Source of the DNA: VRUE01 sp963697805
Lineage (GTDB): Bacteria; Actinomycetota; Thermoleophilia; Solirubrobacterales; 70-9
Length of the DNA stretch: 64,000 nucleotides
Assembly: GCA_963697805.1 (NCBI GenBank)
Contig: CAVOPB010000001.1
Location: forward strand, 62,001 to 126,000
Direction of reading: 5' to 3'
Position numbers and translations under genes: made by a program. The first letter of the stretch is position 1. Each line of letters begins with the position of its first letter. A model generated the notes under the pieces. It was given only the letters and a program-made list of their open reading frames with translations, ran no database searches and was not told the origin of the DNA. This document shows positions 7,808 through 16,163 of this stretch, in pieces.

Positions 7808-8998
7808 ATGGCATCGACGACTTCCAAGCCCGGCATCGCCGCACCCTCGAAGCGCCTCGAGGCGATGCCCCCGTACATGTTCGCCGAGCTCGAGAAACGG
7901 GTCGCTGACAAGCGCGCCGCCGGAATCGACGTGATCAGCCTCGGGATCGGCGACCCCGACGAGCCGACCTACCCCCACATCGTCAAGGCGATGCAGGAAG
8001 CCGTCGCCGAGCCCGGCAACCAGAAGTACCCGAGCAACCGCGGCCGTGAGGAGTTTCGCGAGGCCTTCGCGGATTTCTACGGCGAGCGCTTCGGGGTCGA
8101 GGTTGACCCCGGCAGCGAGGTGATCCCGGCGATCGGCGCCAAGGAGTGCATCTACAACCTCTGCTTCGCGTTCCTCGACCCGGGGGGAGTGGCGCTGGCA
8201 TCCGATCCCGGCTACCCGGTCTATACCGGCGGTCCGATCCTCGCCGGGGCGACGCCGGAGCTGCTGCCGTTGGTTCCCGAGCTCGGGTTCGCCCCGGACC
8301 TCAGCGCGGTCCCGGCGGAGATCGCGGCCAAGGCCCGACTGATGTTCCTCAACTACCCCAATAACCCGAGCGGGGCGGTGGTTCCCGAGGGCTTCTTCGA
8401 GTTGGTCGTCTCCTTCGCCCGCGAGCACGAGATCCTCGTCGTCCACGACAACGCCTACTCGGAGACGACCTATGACGGCTACGTCGCGCCGAGCTTCCTC
8501 GCGACGCCGGGCGCCAAGGGGGTCGGGGTCGAGGTCTTCTCGCTCTCCAAGGGCTACAACATGACCGGCTGGCGCTGCGCCGCGATCCTCGGCAATCCGG
8601 AAGCGATCGAGACCTACTGGCGGTTGAAGACCAACGTCGACTCCGGCCTGTTCGAGGCGGTCCAGCTGGCGGGCGTCGCCGCCCTGCGCGGCCCGGGGGG
8701 CCCGCTGGAGCGGATGAATGAGACCTACGCCCGGCGCCGCGACCTCGTCGTCGGCGCCCTGCGCGAGATCGGCGTCGACGTCCAGGCCCCGAAGGGCACG
8801 ATCTACGTCTGGGCGCCGGTGCCCGAGGGCCACACCTCGACCTCGTTCGCCGAGCTGGTCCTCGAGGAGGCGGCGGTCGTCGTCTCACCCGGCTCGATGT
8901 ACGGACCGAGCGGCGAGGGCTTCTTCCGGATTTCCCTCACCACGCCCGACGAGCGCATCTCAGAGGCGGTCGAGCGCCTCCGCGAGCACCTGTCCTAG
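7808..8998 (+). CDS. dapL: LL-diaminopimelate aminotransferase (DapL-like, PLP class I)
   Basis: 396 residues. The fold-type I aminotransferase signature is clear: SLGIGDPDEPT, GAKECIYNL, NYPNNPSGAV, HDNAYSE and SLSKGYNMTGWR with the PLP lysine near residue 248. It best fits the DapL class, which makes LL-DAP directly from tetrahydrodipicolinate and glutamate. The adjacent dapF-like gene supports this; a related N-succinyl-DAP aminotransferase is the alternative. Confidence 0.88.
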   Translation: MASTTSKPGIAAPSKRLEAMPPYMFAELEKRVADKRAAGIDVISLGIGDPDEPTYPHIVKAMQEAVAEPGNQKYPSNRGREEFREAFADFYGERFGVEVDPGSEVIPAIGAKECIYNLCFAFLDPGGVALASDPGYPVYTGGPILAGATPELLPLVPELGFAPDLSAVPAEIAAKARLMFLNYPNNPSGAVVPEGFFELVVSFAREHEILVVHDNAYSETTYDGYVAPSFLATPGAKGVGVEVFSLSKGYNMTGWRCAAILGNPEAIETYWRLKTNVDSGLFEAVQLAGVAALRGPGGPLERMNETYARRRDLVVGALREIGVDVQAPKGTIYVWAPVPEGHTSTSFAELVLEEAAVVVSPGSMYGPSGEGFFRISLTTPDERISEAVERLREHLS

Positions 8999-9046
8999 CA
9001 GCCCCCGCCGGCAGGAGGATGGGCTGGGCCGACGAAGACAGCGCCG

Positions 9047-9700
9047 ATGAACCAGGCGCGGACGTTGATCGTTGCCGCCGTCGCGGCAGCTCTCCTCTAT
9101 CTCGTCGGGGCGATCGCGCTCGGCTCACCGCCTGAGGCGAACGATGCTCCCACCACCGTCGCCGCCTGGTTCGGCGATCACCATGATGCCGCCCGCACCT
9201 ACGCCTGGACGGCGACCTTCGGGGCGCTGGCGTTCGCGGTCCTGGCCGGGATCGTCCGCGGCCTGCTCCCGGCTCCGCACTCGAGTGTCTTCCTCCTCGG
9301 TGCCGCGGCGTTCACCGTCGAGACCGCGGTCCAGGGCTGGGTCTGGGGAGCGCTGGCGCTGCATCCGCTCGATCCCGGGATCGCCCGCACGGTCTACGAC
9401 GTCGCGATCTTCTGGGGGCCGCTCCTGACCGGGTCGACAATGACGATGATCGGCGCCGTCACCGTCCTCGGCCTCGGCTCCGATCCCCTGATCCCGCGCT
9501 GGCTCACCGTGCTCGGGGCGATCGCCTTCATCGAGCAGGCGATCGAGACGATCACCGTCTTCGGGACCCACGGCTTCACCGCTCCGGGGGGCGACATGAA
9601 CCTCATCCTCGGAGCCGGCCTGACCGCGATCTGGCTGATCGGGCTGGTGGTCTGGGCAGCACGCCGTCTCGGCGGCGTGCCGGCGGCTCAGGCCGCCTGA
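9047..9700 (+). CDS. Integral membrane protein, unknown function
   Basis: 217 residues with about six hydrophobic segments, the first at residues 6-26. A short His/Asp-rich loop (GDHHDAAR) follows the first helix. The layout resembles DUF4386-like membrane proteins, but I cannot confirm membership. The last 13 bases overlap the convergent MBL-fold gene. Confidence 0.7.
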   Translation: MNQARTLIVAAVAAALLYLVGAIALGSPPEANDAPTTVAAWFGDHHDAARTYAWTATFGALAFAVLAGIVRGLLPAPHSSVFLLGAAAFTVETAVQGWVWGALALHPLDPGIARTVYDVAIFWGPLLTGSTMTMIGAVTVLGLGSDPLIPRWLTVLGAIAFIEQAIETITVFGTHGFTAPGGDMNLILGAGLTAIWLIGLVVWAARRLGGVPAAQAA

Positions 9701-10524
9701 CGCTTGCCCCAGTAGCGGTCGAGGCCCCGCCACTGATACTCGGGCGGCACCGCCTGCAGGAGCTCCGCCGCCGCATCGGGATCCGGAACGCGCTCTGACA
9801 CCAGAGCCCGGTGCCGTGCCTCATAGGACTCTTCGTCGAGCTCCCGCGCCGCGTCCGCCTCCTCCCGCAGCCGCTCCCGCACGATCGCCAGATGCTGCTC
9901 GGGGTCCTCGATCGGGCCCCAGTGGGTGAGGCCGAGCCGCTGGGGCCGCCAACCCTCGACGATCCCGATCGATTCCAGCCAGCTCTCGATGTCGATGTCG
10001 GGCGGCGGCGTCGGGGGGACGATCAAATCGGTCCCCGGGATCAGGACGGCGGCGATGTCGCCGACGAAGGCGGTACCACTTTCCTCGTGCAGGTAGCAGA
10101 CGTGGTGGGAGGCGTGGCCAGGGGTGTAGGCGACCCGCATTCCGAGCACGGTCTCGCCGCCGCTCAGCACCCGCACGTTCTCCTCGGGAACGGGCACGAT
10201 CTCGCCCCAGAGCCGCTCCATCTGATCGCCGTAGAGGCGCTCGGCGCTGCTCAGCAGCCGCGAGGGGTCGATCAGGTGGGGGGCGCCGACCCCGTGGACG
10301 TAGATCTCGAGATCGGGCCAGCGCCGCACCAGCGCCCCGGTGGCCGCCGCGTGGTCGAGGTGGATGTGAGTGAGGAGGATCGCCCGCGGCTCGAAGTCCT
10401 CGCCGAGGGCGTCGAGCAGGTTGCCGTGCGAGGACTCGGGCCCGGGGTCGACCAGGCAGCCGTCGACCTCCCAGCAGCAGATGACGTGCGGGCGCCCAAG
10501 GTGGAGAACGTCGATCGGTCGCAT
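9688..10524 (-). CDS. Metallo-beta-lactamase-fold hydrolase
   Basis: 278 residues. THIHLDHAA near residue 52 is the HxHxDH zinc motif. A later metal histidine lies in YTPGHASHH (near 135), followed by GDIAAVLIPG and the terminal LTHWGPIEDP. The overall layout is that of glyoxalase-II-like hydrolases; the substrate is unknown. It follows the epimerase gene on the same strand with a 15-base gap, so the two probably form one transcript. Confidence 0.88.
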   Translation of the reverse strand: MRPIDVLHLGRPHVICCWEVDGCLVDPGPESSHGNLLDALGEDFEPRAILLTHIHLDHAAATGALVRRWPDLEIYVHGVGAPHLIDPSRLLSSAERLYGDQMERLWGEIVPVPEENVRVLSGGETVLGMRVAYTPGHASHHVCYLHEESGTAFVGDIAAVLIPGTDLIVPPTPPPDIDIESWLESIGIVEGWRPQRLGLTHWGPIEDPEQHLAIVRERLREEADAARELDEESYEARHRALVSERVPDPDAAAELLQAVPPEYQWRGLDRYWGKRQAA

Positions 10525-10539
10525 CGAGATCGGTTCGGG

Positions 10540-11532
10540 TCAGGCGGCGGCGGGGATTTTGCCCTCGGCCTCGAGCGTCTGCCGCAGGCCCTCTTCGAGG
10601 CCCCGCGGTTCGTAGCCGAGCTCCCGAGTGGCCTTCTCATGGCTGGCCCAGAAGGTGACATTGTCGGCCGAGGAGATCATCTCGCGCAGGTTCGGGGGCT
10701 GGTTCATCAACTTGCCGACCAGCGGCCCGGCGGGCGCGAGCGCCTTCAGCAGGACGGTCGGGACCGCGTGCTTCGGCGGCTTGCGGCCGGCGACCCGGGC
10801 GACCATCTGGAGTGCCTCGCGCATAGTCGTCGTCGGGCCGCTGATGACGTAGGCCTCGCCGAGCCGCCCCTTGTCGAGCGCGAGCAGGATCCCACCGGCG
10901 ATGTCTTCGACGTGGGTCATGCAGACTCCGAGGTCGGGGAGCGGTATCAACGGCAGTTTGCCGGCCAGCAGCTGGTCGATCAGGTCGGCGACCTGCGAGG
11001 TGTCGCCGGGCCCGTAGACGCCGCCGGGCTGGACGATGATGCAGGGCAGGTCGTCCTCGGCGATCATCCTCTTGGCGATCCGGTGCGATTCGACCTTGGT
11101 CTCCTCGTAGTAGGAGGTGAAGTCGTCGCCGGGGTGCTCGTAGGTCTCGTCGACGACCTCGCCGTGGGTGTCGCCGAAGACACCGCAGGTCGAGACGTGG
11201 ACGATCCGCGGCGTCTTGGCCTCGAGGGCGGCCTCGAGGACGCGTTCGGTCCCGGTGACGTTGGCGTCGAACATCGCCTGGTGTTGGGAGGCCGGGATCC
11301 CGACCTCGTACATCGCGGCGGCGTGGATCGCGGCGTCGCAGCCCTCGAGCCCGGCCCGGATCGCGTCGCCGTCGCCGAGGTCGCCGGCGACCACCTCGCA
11401 GCCCATCTCGGTCAGCTTCCCGGCCTTCTCGGGACTGCGGACGAGGCAGACGACCTCGTCGCCGCGGTCACGAAGCTGGCGGACCACCTCGCCGCCGATG
11501 AAGCCCGTGCCTCCGGTAACGAAGACCTTCAC
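10540..11532 (-). CDS. NAD(P)-dependent epimerase/dehydratase (extended SDR)
   Basis: 330 residues from GTG 11532. TGGTGFIGG at residues 6-14 is the Rossmann motif and YYEETK near 140 the catalytic YxxxK; HVSTCGVFG provides the catalytic Ser/Thr region. It resembles NAD-dependent sugar or dihydroflavonol-4-reductase-like epimerases; the substrate is not deducible. The start is set by GCGAGGA 9 bases upstream, which is part of a SAERA cassette. That micro-ORF ends in TGA overlapping this GTG (GTGA). Confidence 0.9.
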   Translation of the reverse strand: MKVFVTGGTGFIGGEVVRQLRDRGDEVVCLVRSPEKAGKLTEMGCEVVAGDLGDGDAIRAGLEGCDAAIHAAAMYEVGIPASQHQAMFDANVTGTERVLEAALEAKTPRIVHVSTCGVFGDTHGEVVDETYEHPGDDFTSYYEETKVESHRIAKRMIAEDDLPCIIVQPGGVYGPGDTSQVADLIDQLLAGKLPLIPLPDLGVCMTHVEDIAGGILLALDKGRLGEAYVISGPTTTMREALQMVARVAGRKPPKHAVPTVLLKALAPAGPLVGKLMNQPPNLREMISSADNVTFWASHEKATRELGYEPRGLEEGLRQTLEAEGKIPAAA

Positions 11533-11600
11533 GTCAATTCCTCGCGCTTCGCTCCCTGCGCAATGAAACAGAGATGGATGCTTGCTCGCTCCGCACTCAC
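11529..11600 (-). CDS. SAERA micro-ORF, 23-residue leader upstream of the epimerase
   Basis: Starts at GTG 11600 as VSAERAS, continues HLCFIAQGAKRE and ends ELT before TGA at 11531-11529. The stop overlaps the epimerase GTG by two bases within GTGA. The -10 box TAGGCT (minus strand, 11614-11609) ends 8 bases before the GTG, so the mRNA could begin at this micro-ORF. Compared with the copy at 16974 there are no indels up to the last codons, and several differences are synonymous (AGT/AGC, CGC/CGG, GAG/GAA). Confidence 0.45.
   Translation of the reverse strand: MSAERASIHLCFIAQGAKREELT
11529..11600 (-). repeat. SAERA cassette, copy 3
   Basis: Oriented towards the epimerase. Left box GCGGAGCGAGCAAGC and right box GGGAGCGAAGCGCGAGGA flank an AT-richer centre of about 20 bases. 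Nearly the whole spacer between the divergent epimerase and hflX genes is this cassette. Confidence 0.7.
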
Positions 11601-11608
11601 GGCTGGGA

Positions 11609-11614
11609 AGCCTA
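11609..11614 (-). promoter_or_regulatory. -10 box for the epimerase micro-ORF (TAGGCT)
   Basis: Minus-strand TAGGCT, 8 bases before GTG 11600. It shares two bases with the divergent hflX -10 box, so the two promoters physically overlap. Confidence 0.5.
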
Positions 11615-11618
11615 TCCT
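11613..11618 (+). promoter_or_regulatory. Leaderless-type -10 box for hflX (TATCCT)
   Basis: TATCCT, 7 bases before ATG 11626. It overlaps the oppositely oriented TAGGCT of the epimerase transcript. Confidence 0.5.
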
Positions 11619-11625
11619 GAGAGCG

Positions 11626-12918
11626 ATGGAGCAGAGCCAGAACGGAGCCGGGCTGACAAACCCGCGGGCGCGCCAGCGCGCGCTGGCGATCGGGATCGTC
11701 AACGGCGAGGAGGGCGATGGCGACGGCCTCGCCGAGCTGAAGGAGCTGCTGCGAACCGCGGGCGTCGCGACCGCCGGCGAGATGGTCCAGCGCCGCGCCC
11801 AGCCGGACCCTGATCGCTACTTCGGCAAAGGGAAGATGGCCGAGCTGAAGGCGGCGATCGCGGCGACCGGCGCCAACGTCGTCGCCTGCGACGACGAGCT
11901 GGCGCCGCGCCAGGAGCGGAGCCTCGAGGCGACCCTCGACGTGCCGGTGATCGACCGCACCGCGGTGATCCTCGACATCTTCGCCGACCACGCCCACTCG
12001 GCCGAGGGCAAGCTCCAGGTCGAGCTCGCTCAGCTCGAGTACAACATGGCGCGGATGCGGGGGCTGTGGACGCACCTCGACCGCCTCGACGGCGGGATCG
12101 GCACCCGCGCCCCGACCCGAGGCCCGGGCGAGACCCAGATCGAGACCGACCGCCGCCTCGCCCGCAACCGGATCGCGGCTCTGAAGCGCCGGCTGACCCA
12201 GCTCGAGCGCAATCGCGGCGTGATGCGCGCCCGGCGCGAGAGCTCCTCGCTGTCGCGGGTAGCCCTCGCCGGCTACACCAACGCCGGCAAGTCAACCCTG
12301 CTGAACGCGCTCACCGGCGCCGAGGTCGGCGTCGGGGACCGCCTCTTTCACACCCTCGACCCGACGACCCGGAGCTTCGAGCTCTCTGGCCGCGACTTCC
12401 TGCTGACCGACACCGTCGGCTTCATCGAGAAGCTCCCGCACCAGCTGGTCGAGGCATTCAAGGCGACGCTCGAGGAGACCGTCCTCGCCGACCTGATCCT
12501 CCACGTCGTCGACGCCGCGGCACCGGAGGAGCGCCGGGTCGCCGACATGCGCGCTGTCGACGAGGTCCTCGAGGAGATCGGGGCCGGTGCCAAGCCGCGC
12601 CTCCTCGTCCTCAACAAGGCCGACCTCCTCGGCGAGGAGGAGCGGGCCGAGGCGCTGATGGAGCATCCCGACGCCGTCCTGGTCTCGGCCCTCGACGGCC
12701 AGGGACTGGAGGAGCTGCGCGGGGCGATCGAGGCGGCGTTCGAGGACACGCTCGCCGAGGTCGAGCTCCTGATCCCCTACGAGGAAGGGGCGCGACTGCA
12801 CGAGCTGCACGAGCTGGCCGGCGACCTCGAGCGGACTGAGCGCGATGACGGCGTCCTCGTCCACGCCAAAGTGCCCGTCGCCGAGCTCCACCGGTTTGAC
12901 GATCTCGCCGTCCTCTAG
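11626..12918 (+). CDS. hflX: HflX ribosome-associated GTPase
   Basis: 430 residues. The N-terminal HflX domain has YFGKGKMAEL; a coiled linker follows. The G domain shows G1 GYTNAGKST (near 216), G3 DTVGF (near 262) and G4 NKAD (near 330). HflX splits stalled 70S ribosomes under stress. The start at ATG 11626 is chosen because a -10 box sits 7 bases before it; the reading frame is open far upstream only as the antisense of the epimerase. Its TAG stop forms part of the dut -10 box. Confidence 0.93.
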   Translation: MEQSQNGAGLTNPRARQRALAIGIVNGEEGDGDGLAELKELLRTAGVATAGEMVQRRAQPDPDRYFGKGKMAELKAAIAATGANVVACDDELAPRQERSLEATLDVPVIDRTAVILDIFADHAHSAEGKLQVELAQLEYNMARMRGLWTHLDRLDGGIGTRAPTRGPGETQIETDRRLARNRIAALKRRLTQLERNRGVMRARRESSSLSRVALAGYTNAGKSTLLNALTGAEVGVGDRLFHTLDPTTRSFELSGRDFLLTDTVGFIEKLPHQLVEAFKATLEETVLADLILHVVDAAAPEERRVADMRAVDEVLEEIGAGAKPRLLVLNKADLLGEEERAEALMEHPDAVLVSALDGQGLEELRGAIEAAFEDTLAEVELLIPYEEGARLHELHELAGDLERTERDDGVLVHAKVPVAELHRFDDLAVL

Positions 12919-12921
12919 ATT
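12916..12921 (+). promoter_or_regulatory. -10 box for dut overlapping the hflX stop codon (TAGATT)
   Basis: The hflX stop TAG begins TAGATT, which ends 7 bases before the dut ATG at 12929. Confidence 0.5.
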
Positions 12922-12928
12922 GCTGTCG

Positions 12929-13360
12929 ATGGAGCTGAGGGTGATGAGGCTGACGGAGGAGGCGGTGCTGCCGACGCGGGCCCACGACGGCGATGCCGGC
13001 ATCGACCTCTGCGCCTGCGAGGCGGCCCATCTCGGGCCGGGGGAGAGGTGGAGCCTCGGGACCGGTATCGCCATCGAGGTCCCCGACGGCCACGCCGGCC
13101 TGGTCCTGCCGCGTTCGGGCCTGGCGCGCGAGCACGGGATCGCCCTCGTCAACAGCCCCGGCCTGATCGACTCCGGCTATCGCGGAGAAGTCCGGGTCCT
13201 GCTGCTCAACACCGACCCGGCCGAGACCTTCCGGATCGCGGCCGGCGACCGGATCGCCCAGCTCATCATCGCCCCGGTCGAGATCGCCGAGGTGGTCGAG
13301 GTCGAGGGCCTGAGCGAGACGCCCCGCGGTGACGGCGGCTTCGGCTCCAGCGGCCGCTAG
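12929..13360 (+). CDS. dut: dUTP diphosphatase
   Basis: 143 residues, the usual size for trimeric dUTPase. The family motifs are in order: DAGIDL, LPRSGLA (near 60), NSPGLIDSGYRGEV, GDRIAQLI and the C-terminal RGDGGFGSSG arm that closes over the active site. It hydrolyses dUTP to dUMP, which limits uracil in DNA and supplies thymidylate synthesis. The stop codon shares bases with the convergent RTX gene's stop in a CTAG palindrome. Confidence 0.95.
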   Translation: MELRVMRLTEEAVLPTRAHDGDAGIDLCACEAAHLGPGERWSLGTGIAIEVPDGHAGLVLPRSGLAREHGIALVNSPGLIDSGYRGEVRVLLLNTDPAETFRIAAGDRIAQLIIAPVEIAEVVEVEGLSETPRGDGGFGSSGR

Positions 13361-15390
13361 CGCACGCGGACCCGGAATTTGACGACGGCGGGACTCGGGT
13401 CGGCGTTGCCGGCCGAGTCGGTCGCCGTCACCCGGAACGTGTGAGCTCCGATGCCGACCGTGTAGGCACGAGGCGACGCGCAGCGGACCGGCTTGCGGCT
13501 GTCGAGCTTGCAGCTGAACGTCGCGCGCTCGTTCGCGGCGAATCTGAAGACGACTCTGCGCGCGGCGCCCCGGGTCAGGTTGAGCCGGCGGCGGGGGCCG
13601 GCGAGGAGCCGGGTCCGCGGCGGGTTGCGGTCGAGCCGCGGCTTCGGTGGGGGAGGGGGAGGGGGAGGTGGAGGAGGCGGTTCGGGGCCCGGCGGGGTGT
13701 CGGGCGGGCGGAAGCTGTTGGGTTCGCGTTCGTGGATCGCCTCGCAACCGCTCGGCGCCGCGTCGGGGCCGTTTTCGGGGAAGTCGATCTGGGCGGTGTC
13801 GAACCCTTCGCCGCAGTCGATCACCGGGTCGGGGTCCGGGCCGGGGGTGCCCGAGTTGGCGAGGATCGAGTCGTTGCCGGCGCCCGCGTGGTACGTGTCG
13901 GCGCCGGGGCGCCCGAGGAGCTGATTGTCGAACTGATCGCCGACCATCGTGTCGGCAGCGCTGGTTGCCTCGATGTCCTCGAGCCCGGTCAGGGAGGTGA
14001 GGGTCCCGCCGGGGCAGCTCGGCTGGCTGCCGCCACCGACGAGGCCGGCGTCTTCTGCCGCCATGTCGATCGAGATCGCCGACCCGAAGTTTGCCCAGTT
14101 GGCGTTGTCGCGCCCCGGCCCGCCATCGAGCTGGTCGCCGTCGCAGACCGCGTTGTCGACAAAGAGGTCGTCGCCGTCTCCGGCATCGAGGTCGTCGTCG
14201 CCGTTGTTGTTGGGGACGGCGTCGTCGCCGCCACCGGCGCTGACGACGTCGTCTCCGGCCCCGTCGATGACCGCGTCTTCGGTGGCGCCGGTGGTGATGT
14301 GGTCATCTTCCTCGCCACCCAGCAACACGACCGAGGTTGCCTCGGGAAAGTTGGTCGCGGTGAGCGTGTCGTCCCCGGCGAGGCCGGCGACGACGACGGA
14401 GTCGGGAGCTTCCGAGAGGGGAAACGTCCCGGCTGCGCTTCCGCCGACGGTGAAGGTGACCTGGCCCGACGAGTAGCCGGCCACGACAGCGTCATTGCCG
14501 TCGGTTCCCGCAAGGTAGAGGGAGGGCCCTGCGCCCGACTGAGGCGCCATTACCCCGGACGAGACCGTGCCGGTATCCCTCGGGTCGACCACGGCGCTGG
14601 TGGACTCGCATTCATGGCTCACGTCGACGTCGACGCACCCGTCGCCCTCGTCGCCCCCGTAGGCGACATCAGTTCCGCCGCCCCCTTCGATCAGGTCCGC
14701 GCCGCCGCCGCCGTAGAGCGTCTCCGCCCCTGAGGTCCCGACGATGTAGTCGTCGAACGGGGTCCCGATCACGGTCTCGAAGTCCGAGAAGTCGTTCGCC
14801 GGTTCCAGCGGTTCGTCGACGCCGCCGCCAGAGGGCGCGAGCCCGTCGTTTGCGAAGTCGTCGCCGAGGTCGACGTAGACCCCCCGTCCGACATCGGGCG
14901 GAAAACCGGCATCGTCGAAGAACGATTCCTGGTTGGGGAAGCCCGGCGTCGCCCCGGTCGCGAAGCTGAGGGTGTCGGTGCCGCCTCCGGAGTCCCCGAT
15001 CCTGTCGACCGTTGCGTCACCGCGGGCGAGGTCATTTCCCGCTTCGCCGTCGAGGGAGTCGGCGCCGAACCCGCCCGAGAGCCGATCGTCTCCGGGCCCG
15101 CCGCGCAGGCGATCGTCGCCGACCCCTCCATACAGGCGGTCATTCCCTTCGCCGCCGAACAGGCTGTCGTTCCCCCGCTGGCCGTAGATCGTGTCGTTCC
15201 CGCCTTCGCCGAGGGCCGTGGTTATGTTGCGCGGCATCCGGATCACGTCATCGCAGGGCGTGCCGATGATTTCGCTCCCGACCGTTTCCGGCGCTTCGTC
15301 GCAGCCTGGCGCGGCGCTCGCGCCAGGCACGGCGGCGATCATGAGGAAGAGAGCCCCGAGGAGGAGCCCGGCTGGAAGCTGGATTCGCAT
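13357..15390 (-). CDS. Large secreted RTX/haemolysin-type Ca2+-binding repeat protein
   Basis: 677 residues. A signal peptide ends near ASA at residue 26. Nonapeptide repeats GGxGxD follow (GEGGNDTIYG, GGEGNDRLYG, GGPGDDRLSG and others, about 55-115) and recur in weaker blocks to about 530. These form Ca2+-binding parallel beta rolls. A proline-rich linker with a run of 12 prolines (around 13646-13686) leads to a C-terminal Ig-like domain of about 90 residues with one Cys pair. Role unknown; a surface or matrix protein is plausible. Glutamate codons are mostly GAA. Confidence 0.82.
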   Translation of the reverse strand: MRIQLPAGLLLGALFLMIAAVPGASAAPGCDEAPETVGSEIIGTPCDDVIRMPRNITTALGEGGNDTIYGQRGNDSLFGGEGNDRLYGGVGDDRLRGGPGDDRLSGGFGADSLDGEAGNDLARGDATVDRIGDSGGGTDTLSFATGATPGFPNQESFFDDAGFPPDVGRGVYVDLGDDFANDGLAPSGGGVDEPLEPANDFSDFETVIGTPFDDYIVGTSGAETLYGGGGADLIEGGGGTDVAYGGDEGDGCVDVDVSHECESTSAVVDPRDTGTVSSGVMAPQSGAGPSLYLAGTDGNDAVVAGYSSGQVTFTVGGSAAGTFPLSEAPDSVVVAGLAGDDTLTATNFPEATSVVLLGGEEDDHITTGATEDAVIDGAGDDVVSAGGGDDAVPNNNGDDDLDAGDGDDLFVDNAVCDGDQLDGGPGRDNANWANFGSAISIDMAAEDAGLVGGGSQPSCPGGTLTSLTGLEDIEATSAADTMVGDQFDNQLLGRPGADTYHAGAGNDSILANSGTPGPDPDPVIDCGEGFDTAQIDFPENGPDAAPSGCEAIHEREPNSFRPPDTPPGPEPPPPPPPPPPPPKPRLDRNPPRTRLLAGPRRRLNLTRGAARRVVFRFAANERATFSCKLDSRKPVRCASPRAYTVGIGAHTFRVTATDSAGNADPSPAVVKFRVRVR

Positions 15391-15425
15391 CGCTGGTCTA
15401 ACTACCCGAACCGGTCCCCGGGCAC

Positions 15426-16163
15426 TCAGTTGCGCATCGCCGCCGCGCGGGCGGAGCCCTCGGCGGCGCGCTCGAGGTCGTCGTCGAGCGGCTCGAGCTC
15501 GGGACGGGCCCCGTAGCGCCGCTCGAGCGCCAGCGCGATGAGGTGATCGGCAAGCCAGGCGTTCTTGGGCAACAGCGGGCCGTGCAGGTAGGTCCCGATC
15601 AGGTTGTCGCGGCGGACGCCCTCGAGCCCGTCGTCGCCGTTGTTGCCGAACCCCTTGACAACCCGGCCAAGCGGCGTCGCGCTCTCGCCGAGATAGGTGC
15701 GACCGCCGTGGTTCTCGAAGCCGGCGATCGTCCGCGGGCCGTCCCCGAGGTCAGCCTCGATCGCGACGTTCCCGATCAGCCGTGGGCCCGGCTCACGGAC
15801 CGTCGTCAGGTCGGCCAGCCCGATCCCGGGCAGCCGCTCATCGCCGAGCTGGTAGCTGTGGCCGAGCAGCTGGTAGCCCCCGCAGACCGCAAGCATCACG
15901 GCGCCATCGTCGACCGCCGCCGCGAGCGCCTCCCGCTTGGTCTCGACCATGTCGGCGGCGACCATGCGCTGGTCGCGGTCCTGGCCGCCGCCGAGGTAGA
16001 TCAGGTCATGGGCGCCGGGATCGAATGCCTCACCGGGGCCGGCGGCGGAGTAGGCGAACCCGATGCCGCGCCACTCGCAGCGCCGGCGCAGGAAGAGGAT
16101 GTTGCCGCGGTCGGCGTAGATGTTCATCTGGTCGGGATATAGGGCGAGGACCCGAAGCTCCAT
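15426..16163 (-). CDS. gatD: GatD: glutaminase subunit of lipid II isoglutaminyl synthase
   Basis: 245 residues from ATG 16163. CobB/CobQ-type glutamine amidotransferase: LAVCGGYQLLG carries the catalytic cysteine (about residue 94), and GFENHGGRTY and TYLHGPLLPKN carry conserved histidines. It supplies ammonia to MurT, which amidates the D-Glu of lipid II. The start overlaps the stop of the upstream methyltransferase gene by one base (TGATG). The partner murT lies one gene further upstream. Confidence 0.88.
   Translation of the reverse strand: MELRVLALYPDQMNIYADRGNILFLRRRCEWRGIGFAYSAAGPGEAFDPGAHDLIYLGGGQDRDQRMVAADMVETKREALAAAVDDGAVMLAVCGGYQLLGHSYQLGDERLPGIGLADLTTVREPGPRLIGNVAIEADLGDGPRTIAGFENHGGRTYLGESATPLGRVVKGFGNNGDDGLEGVRRDNLIGTYLHGPLLPKNAWLADHLIALALERRYGARPELEPLDDDLERAAEGSARAAAMRN

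Noticed and set aside
9811..12918. A continuous open frame of more than 1000 codons on the plus strand ending with HflX
   Set aside because: Everything before 11626 is antisense to the epimerase and MBL genes and is low in expected protein features. High GC keeps such frames open. The real gene starts at 11626.
13640..13690. GGGGGA-rich simple repeat on the plus strand
   Set aside because: It is the coding sequence of the proline run in the RTX protein linker, not a separate repeat element.
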